The notes beneath the pieces are model-generated. The model saw only the letters and a program-made list of their open reading frames with translations, searched no databases and had not been told where the DNA came from. From the NCBI GenBank assembly GCA_017451735.1, contig JAFTNU010000030.1, positions 38,387 to 102,386 on the forward strand: DNA of 64,000 nucleotides, written 5' to 3'. Below, one piece after another: positions 59,864 through 64,000 of this stretch. Both the position numbers and the translations under genes were made by a program. Within the stretch, counting starts at the first letter, position 1, and each line of letters starts with the position of its first letter. Origin of the DNA: Clostridia bacterium (GTDB lineage: Bacteria > Bacillota > Clostridia > Oscillospirales > CAG-272).

Positions 59864-61048
59864 ATGGCAGAAGATAAGGATCTGAATGCGTTTAAAGAAT
59901 CGCAGGAAGAAGTAACGGTTGACGCGAGCAAGAAGCTGAGAATCGGCTTCATCGGCTGCGGCTGGATTGCCGGCAGCCACATCAAGTCTCTCAAGAAGCA
60001 GCCCGACGTTGAGATCGTGGCAGGCTGTGATCTGATCCCCGGCAAGGCTAAGGCTTTCTTTGAAAAGCACGGCGTCGAGGGGGTCAAGACCGATTATGCC
60101 TCTCACAAGGAGATGCTGGCCGACAAGTCCCTGAAGCTGGACGCCGTCACCATCTGCACCTACAACCGTCAGCACGCAGGCCCCGCCATTGACTCGCTGA
60201 ATGCAGGCCTCAACGTTCTGTTGGAGAAGCCCTTTACCGTAACCACCGAGGAGGCTGTTGAGGTCATGCGCGCCGAGAAGAAGAGCGGCAAGATCCTCTC
60301 CATCGGCTTCCAGCCCAGACTTGACGATAACATGATCATGGTCAAGGATATCGTTCAGTCCGGTGTGCTTGGTCAGATCTACTACATCCAGACCGGCGGC
60401 GGCCGTCGTCGCGGTATTCCCACGCCCTTCGGCACCACCTTTATCGAGAACGAGACCGCAGGTCTCGGCGCACTTGCCGACATCGGCTGCTATTCTCTGG
60501 ATATGGTGCTCAACGCCATCGGCTATCCCAAGCCTCTGACCGTTTCCGGTTATAAGTCTGCCTTCTTTGGCACCGATCCCGACTATATTGGTTACAAGAA
60601 GTGCGGTCATCCCGAGTACTACAAAAAATTCGGTGTTGACGACTTTGCCGCAGCCTTCATCCGTTTGGAGGGTGGCATCGTTGTTTCCTTCCGTATTGCT
60701 TGGGCTATGAACCTGGATACCTCCGGTGATACCATCATCTACGGTACCAAGGGTAGCCTCCGCATCCCCTCCACCGAGTGCTGGAACGGCACCATCGGCG
60801 GCGACCTGACCATCTACCACGAGGTTGCAGGCAAGCAGGTCGAGACCAAGATTCCTCAGATCATTCCTAAGGATGGTGCACCCTCTAACTTCGATAAGAA
60901 GATCCGCTCCTTCTGTGATGCGGTCAAGAACGGTGGCACCGCTCCCGTGCCTACCTCCCAGATCCTCTACAACCAGGCAATTCTTGACGGCATTGCAAAG
61001 TCGGCAGAGCTTGGTCACGAGATCGAGATCAATATTCCCGAGATCTGA
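59864..61048 (+). CDS. Gfo/Idh/MocA-family NAD(P)-dependent oxidoreductase
   Basis: A 394-residue dehydrogenase with an extra 25-residue acidic N-terminal extension, then RIGFIGCGWIAGSHIKSL (dinucleotide fold), VAGCDLIPGKAK, and LLEKPFTVTTEEAVEVM with the EKP Lys. The catalytic-domain motif is ADIGCYSLDMVL. It oxidises a sugar or polyol; with the isomerase it would form a 3-keto-sugar-type step. The start follows AAAGGAGG. It is only distantly similar to the dehydrogenase at 51.5 kb. Confidence 0.92.
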   Translation: MAEDKDLNAFKESQEEVTVDASKKLRIGFIGCGWIAGSHIKSLKKQPDVEIVAGCDLIPGKAKAFFEKHGVEGVKTDYASHKEMLADKSLKLDAVTICTYNRQHAGPAIDSLNAGLNVLLEKPFTVTTEEAVEVMRAEKKSGKILSIGFQPRLDDNMIMVKDIVQSGVLGQIYYIQTGGGRRRGIPTPFGTTFIENETAGLGALADIGCYSLDMVLNAIGYPKPLTVSGYKSAFFGTDPDYIGYKKCGHPEYYKKFGVDDFAAAFIRLEGGIVVSFRIAWAMNLDTSGDTIIYGTKGSLRIPSTECWNGTIGGDLTIYHEVAGKQVETKIPQIIPKDGAPSNFDKKIRSFCDAVKNGGTAPVPTSQILYNQAILDGIAKSAELGHEIEINIPEI

Positions 61049-61053
61049 GTCTC

Positions 61054-61097
61054 AAAAGAGGCGAAAACCGCTAAAAAGCGGTTTTCGCCTCTTTTTT
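61054..61097. terminator. Bidirectional terminator after the second dehydrogenase
   Basis: AAAAGAGGCGAAAACCGC and its complement, with T runs. Confidence 0.88.
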
Positions 61098-61186
61098 GTA
61101 GCTTTAGCGCAAATAAACCGCCACCCGAGGTGGCGGAATGGGCGTGCGGGGAAGGGGGTAGTCGCGGAATGAAGTGCTGCAAAAAG

Positions 61187-61232
61187 GCCGGGGCACCGGA
61201 AAGCTTTTGCAAAAGCTTTCCCGTGCCCCGGC
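61187..61232 (-). terminator. Long hairpin terminator after ldh
   Basis: GCCGGGGCAC and GTGCCCCGGC enclose an inner AAAGCTTTTGCAAAAGCTTT hairpin, followed on the minus strand by CCTTTTT. Confidence 0.85.
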
Positions 61233-61243
61233 TATCCATCTGA

Positions 61244-62203
61244 TCAGAACTCGATCTGATTCAATACGTTTTTCAGGCAGGATGCGCTGTGACGCAGCTT
61301 TTCCTCTTCCTCTGCGGTCAACTCGGCGGGGAGATGGGCCTTGATGCCGTTCCGACCAACCAGCGCTACGGTGGAAAGGCAGACATCGTCAACACCGTAC
61401 TCGCCGTGCATCATGGAGGAAACGGTCAATGCAGTCTCGTTTCCGCTGAAGATGCATTTGCAGATGTGTACGGCGGCAATGGCCACGGCGTAGAAGGTGG
61501 CACCCTTACGGGAGATGATCTCGGAGCCGGAGGTGCGCACATAGCGCTCGACCTCGGCGCGGTCGACCGGTGCGATCTCGGCGTGCTGCTCCTGGGCAAA
61601 ACGGCGGTAATTCTCGATGTTCACGCAGGAGATATTGGCCTGAGACCACGGAATAAAGGAGGAATCGCCGTGCTCGCCAAAGACAAAGGCATGCACATTC
61701 TGCTTGCTGATGTCAAAGTGAGAGGCGAGGTAGGAGCGCAGCCGGGCGGTATCCAGAATGGTGCCGCTGCCAAGAATGTGATTCTCGGGAATATTGGTCA
61801 CCTTGTGGAAAACATATGTCATGATGTCCACAGGGTTGCTGACCATCAGATAAATGGCATTGGGGGCATACTGGGTGATCTGCTCGGCAATGCTCTTGAG
61901 GATGTTCACGTTGATCTGTGCCAGATCCAGACGGGTCTGACCGGGCTTGCGCGCCACACCCGAGGTGATGATCACGATATCCGAGTCCACGGCATCGGCG
62001 TAATCGCCCGCCACGACCTGGGTACCCGAGAAGAAGGGAGCACCCTGGCTGATATCCATGGCTTCGCCTTCGGCCTTATCCTTTTTGATATCGATGATGA
62101 CGATCTCATTTGCCACACCTTCAACGGCAAGAGTATAGGCGATGGTGGCACCGACATTGCCGGCACCGATAACAGTTACTTTTCTCATATCAGGCTTTTT
62201 CAT
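61244..62203 (-). CDS. ldh: L-lactate dehydrogenase
   Basis: A 319-residue L-LDH: the NAD fold VTVIGAGNVGATIAYTLA, the substrate-loop ARKPGQTR with Gln rather than the Arg of malate dehydrogenases, VSNPVDIMTYV, and the catalytic-His motif FGEHGDSSF. It reduces pyruvate to lactate. It lies 10 bp after pfkA on the same strand, so the two glycolytic genes are likely cotranscribed. The start ATG 62203 follows AGTAAGGAACAAAAG. Confidence 0.95.
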   Translation of the reverse strand: MKKPDMRKVTVIGAGNVGATIAYTLAVEGVANEIVIIDIKKDKAEGEAMDISQGAPFFSGTQVVAGDYADAVDSDIVIITSGVARKPGQTRLDLAQINVNILKSIAEQITQYAPNAIYLMVSNPVDIMTYVFHKVTNIPENHILGSGTILDTARLRSYLASHFDISKQNVHAFVFGEHGDSSFIPWSQANISCVNIENYRRFAQEQHAEIAPVDRAEVERYVRTSGSEIISRKGATFYAVAIAAVHICKCIFSGNETALTVSSMMHGEYGVDDVCLSTVALVGRNGIKAHLPAELTAEEEEKLRHSASCLKNVLNQIEF

Positions 62204-62213
62204 CTTTTGTTCC

Positions 62214-63290
62214 TTACTTACTGGTTTCTTCTACCATCTTGTAAATGGCGAGCATTTCTTCGTGGCGCTGGGCGGCAAGAGCCTTCATGGCGGCCACTTC
62301 CTCTGCGGAGAATTTCTCCAGGTCTCCGGGCTTCAGCTTGTTTTTGTAGTTGCGGTCGGCGATCAGCGCATAGTTGATGTCCAGCTCACGGATCTTGCCG
62401 TCAATCTCGCAGACCACCAGATTGCTCTTGGCCTCCAGCAGCAGCTCCACGGCACGTACACCCATCTGGGTGGCAGTGAAGCGGTCGCGCAGGGTGGGCT
62501 GGCCACCGCGCACCACGTGTGCAAAGCGGGCAAATTTGGTCTCGACACCGGTCTCTGCGTCGATCTTCTTGGCCAGAACCTCGCCGTATTTCTTTCCGTC
62601 GGCGGTCAGCACACCCTCGCTGACGATCACCAGGAAGCCGCGCTTGCCGGAAGCGACCAGCTCCTTAATGCGGGAGATGGCTTCCTCCTCGTCAAAGGGA
62701 ATTTCGGGGATCACAGCGGCAACTGCGCCCGAGGCCAGAGCCGTAAAGAGGGCGATCTGACCGCAGTCGCGGCCCATGACCTCCACCACATTGCAGCGGG
62801 CGTGAGATTCGCAGGTGTCGCGCAGGCAGTCGATCATCTTCATGGCAGTATTCATGGCCGAGTCAAAGCCGATGGTGTAATCGGTTGCGGTGATATCGTT
62901 GTCGATGGTGCAGGGCACACCGATGGTGGGAATGCCGCGGTTGGTCAGATCGGTGGCACCGCGGAAGGTACCGTCACCGCCGCAGGCCACGATGGCCTCG
63001 ATGCCGTGCTTTTTGCAGGTGGCGATGGCCTTCTGCATGCCTTCCTCGGTCTTGAACTCGTCACAGCGGTCGGAGTAGAGCATGGTGCCGCCGCGGGAAA
63101 CGATATTGGAAACAGCGCGGGGGGTGAGGGGAATGATGTTGTCTTTGATCAGGCCGGAATAGCCGCCGATGATACCGACGACCTCGATGCCTTCGTCAAG
63201 AGCCTTGCGCGCGATGGCACGAATGGTCGCGTTCATACCGGGGGCATCGCCGCCGGAGGTCAAAACACCGATCTTGCGAAATTTTGCCAT
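62214..63290 (-). CDS. pfkA: 6-phosphofructokinase
   Basis: A 358-residue PFK: IGVLTSGGDAPGMNATIRA, then ACGGDGTFRGATDL (with Gly at the position that is Asp in pyrophosphate enzymes), VPCTIDNDITATDYTIGFD (Cys, not the Lys of PPi enzymes) and VEVMGRDCGQIAL. This points to an ATP-dependent enzyme. It is somewhat longer than E. coli PfkA at the C terminus. ATG 63290 follows AAGGAAGGAAAGAAATT; a longer frame to 63410 crosses the promoter. It is followed by ldh. Confidence 0.93.
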   Translation of the reverse strand: MAKFRKIGVLTSGGDAPGMNATIRAIARKALDEGIEVVGIIGGYSGLIKDNIIPLTPRAVSNIVSRGGTMLYSDRCDEFKTEEGMQKAIATCKKHGIEAIVACGGDGTFRGATDLTNRGIPTIGVPCTIDNDITATDYTIGFDSAMNTAMKMIDCLRDTCESHARCNVVEVMGRDCGQIALFTALASGAVAAVIPEIPFDEEEAISRIKELVASGKRGFLVIVSEGVLTADGKKYGEVLAKKIDAETGVETKFARFAHVVRGGQPTLRDRFTATQMGVRAVELLLEAKSNLVVCEIDGKIRELDINYALIADRNYKNKLKPGDLEKFSAEEVAAMKALAAQRHEEMLAIYKMVEETSK

Positions 63291-63381
63291 AATTTCTTTC
63301 CTTCCTTCCGAGTGCCCGCTCAGCGGGCGAAATGGGTCGGTCATGGGGGCAGACCGAGCCTGAAAAAATAAGATTGACATT

Positions 63382-63410
63382 ATTTTAACACAACCTGCTA
63401 TCACTGTCAA
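63382..63410 (-). promoter_or_regulatory. Sigma-A promoter for pfkA-ldh
   Basis: TTGACA, 17 bp and TAAAAT on the minus strand, about 90 bp before the start codon. Confidence 0.78.
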
Positions 63411-63489
63411 GCACTCTGTAGCATTTTTTTACAATATTTGTGGAATTTTGAACAAAGGTGCGGGCATGCGCTCTATTTTTTCAAAAACC

Positions 63490-63655
63490 GTTGACAATCC
63501 CTGCGGGATGTGGTAAAATAAGAGTACAACAAAAAAGGCGGGCGGCCATGTTGACGCATGACAGCCCTGCACAGAAGTGATAAGAGCACTCCTATACAAC
63601 CGGATAACCGGCGCCCGAAGGGTATTATAACATACTTTTCGTTTTTTCGCAAGGG
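63490..63655. ncRNA. Candidate small structured RNA with a CTCTTAT/ATAAGAG-loop hairpin (copies 1 and 3)
   Basis: No coding gene is supported. The segment holds AGTG-ATAAGAG-CACT (about 63579-63594) next to GTTGACGCAT (63551-63560), and a degenerate copy (GTAAAATAAGAGTAC with TTGAC) at 63490-63526. On the minus strand a promoter (TTGCGA, 17 bp, TATAAT at 63624-63652) is followed by a domain closed by CGGGCG/CGCCCG and ending in TTTTTT at 63536-63531. On the plus strand TTGACA, 17 bp and TAAAAT (63491-63519) and a G-U-containing terminator (63616-63647) are also plausible. The strand is unresolved. Confidence 0.4.
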
Positions 63656-63769
63656 GGATTTTCGGTGATAGGCTTTATTTTAGCGGATTTTTGGCTCCGA
63701 GGTGCTGATTCTGTGCACTGACGGGGCATTTTTTGTTATTCAATTTGCAGTTCTCTGATCGGAACGGAA

Positions 63770-63955
63770 AACCGCGGGAGCCTTCGGTGTTGACGCATCG
63801 AGGCTTTCATAGGGTAATAAGAGTACCCTGCACCACCGAGCGACAGGCACCGATAAGGCAGATGCCCGCCCGCCTCGGGGATACGGATTGCAACAACAGC
63901 AACGCCGCCGCAGGGTTCGGGAGTCTTTGGCTCCTCTCCTTGTGTGCGGCTTTTC
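63770..63955. ncRNA. Second copy of the ATAAGAG-loop hairpin element
   Basis: The same pair of motifs recurs: GTTGACGCAT (about 63791) and GGGTA-ATAAGAG-TACCC (about 63816-63832), within a larger fold in which CGAGG (about 63801) can pair with CCTCG (about 63874). GCCGCA and TGCGGC followed by TTTTCT (about 63909-63952) can make a plus-strand terminator. The stem differs from copy 1 but pairs equally well. No coding gene is supported up to the window end. Confidence 0.4.
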
Positions 63956-64000
63956 TATTTCGGGGGGACTCATTGTCTGCCACCCCGCGGACTCGCCAAC

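Noticed and set aside
58985-61018. 677-codon minus-strand frame opposite the isomerase and dehydrogenase
   Set aside because: It spans two real genes on the other strand and lacks any family motif.
63740-63973. 77-codon minus-strand frame at the window end
   Set aside because: The Arg/Cys-rich translation looks random and lies over RNA-like hairpins.
63770-64000. T-box leader, RNase P RNA or tmRNA
   Set aside because: The T-box core (GGTGGxACCGCG in the right place), the RNase P conserved blocks and the tmRNA ends are all absent.

Overview
The window reads as chromosomal DNA from a low-GC-lineage but compositionally GC-rich Clostridia (an Oscillospiraceae/Christensenellales-like gut anaerobe is my inference). 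The reasons are the RemA-Gmk-RpoZ-PriA-Def-Fmt-RsmB-RlmN-RsgA-ThiN block, an EF-P/CD1247-type pair, a pfkA-ldh pair, consensus sigma-A promoters with 17-bp spacers, strong Shine-Dalgarno sites and many intrinsic terminators. I see no rRNA or tRNA gene, no phage or transposase gene and no CRISPR array. TGA, TAA and TAG all serve as ordinary stops.

Layout. 0-4 kb: a Dabb protein, two damaged genes (a TRIC/UPF0126 channel with a frameshift and an XRE regulator whose glycine-repeat tail is cut by an in-frame TGA), a 31-residue cysteine-rich peptide, a sugar isomerase, a DUF1292 protein and a likely 6S RNA. 4.3-7.5 kb: a ydjI-ydjG-ydjH-type membrane-stress operon behind a terminator hairpin. 7.5-21.7 kb: AraC regulator with a divergent GH38 alpha-mannosidase, HAD phosphatase, DUF4234 protein, a Ca/Mn P-type ATPase behind a yybP-ykoY (Mn) riboswitch, DNA polymerase IV, GNAT, a DUF2974 hydrolase, a small membrane protein and a large glutaminase-like (DUF4965) protein. 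21.7-24.5 kb: a divergent DUF6809/XRE pair around a 30-bp palindrome, then about 1 kb of repeats, tcdA and more repeats.

24.5-36.4 kb: CD1247-like gene, efp, then the long housekeeping run remA to thiN, ending with a HEPN-like gene that overlaps thiN. The prpC-prkC pair that normally sits between rlmN and rsgA is absent; a 50-residue membrane peptide occupies the spot. 36.4-47.3 kb: GH20-like hexosaminidase with a divergent AraC regulator, asnB, a GDPD-type phosphodiesterase, an unassigned RNA-like element between two terminators, a second (PMCA-like) Ca-ATPase, and an MBL-fold/beta-helix operon. 47.4-49.7 kb: NfeD and SPFH protein pair followed by dispersed repeats.

49.7-61.1 kb is a sugar-processing region: two AraC regulators, two separate pairs of TIM-barrel isomerase plus Gfo/Idh/MocA dehydrogenase, a glycine riboswitch controlling a Na+/alanine-glycine symporter, and tandem ADP-ribosylglycohydrolase genes of which the second is broken. 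61.2-63.4 kb: ldh and pfkA on the minus strand. The last 0.6 kb holds no convincing gene but contains two or three copies of a hairpin motif of unknown function. Together the accessory genes suggest regulated uptake and intracellular processing of host- or plant-derived glycans, with fermentation to lactate.
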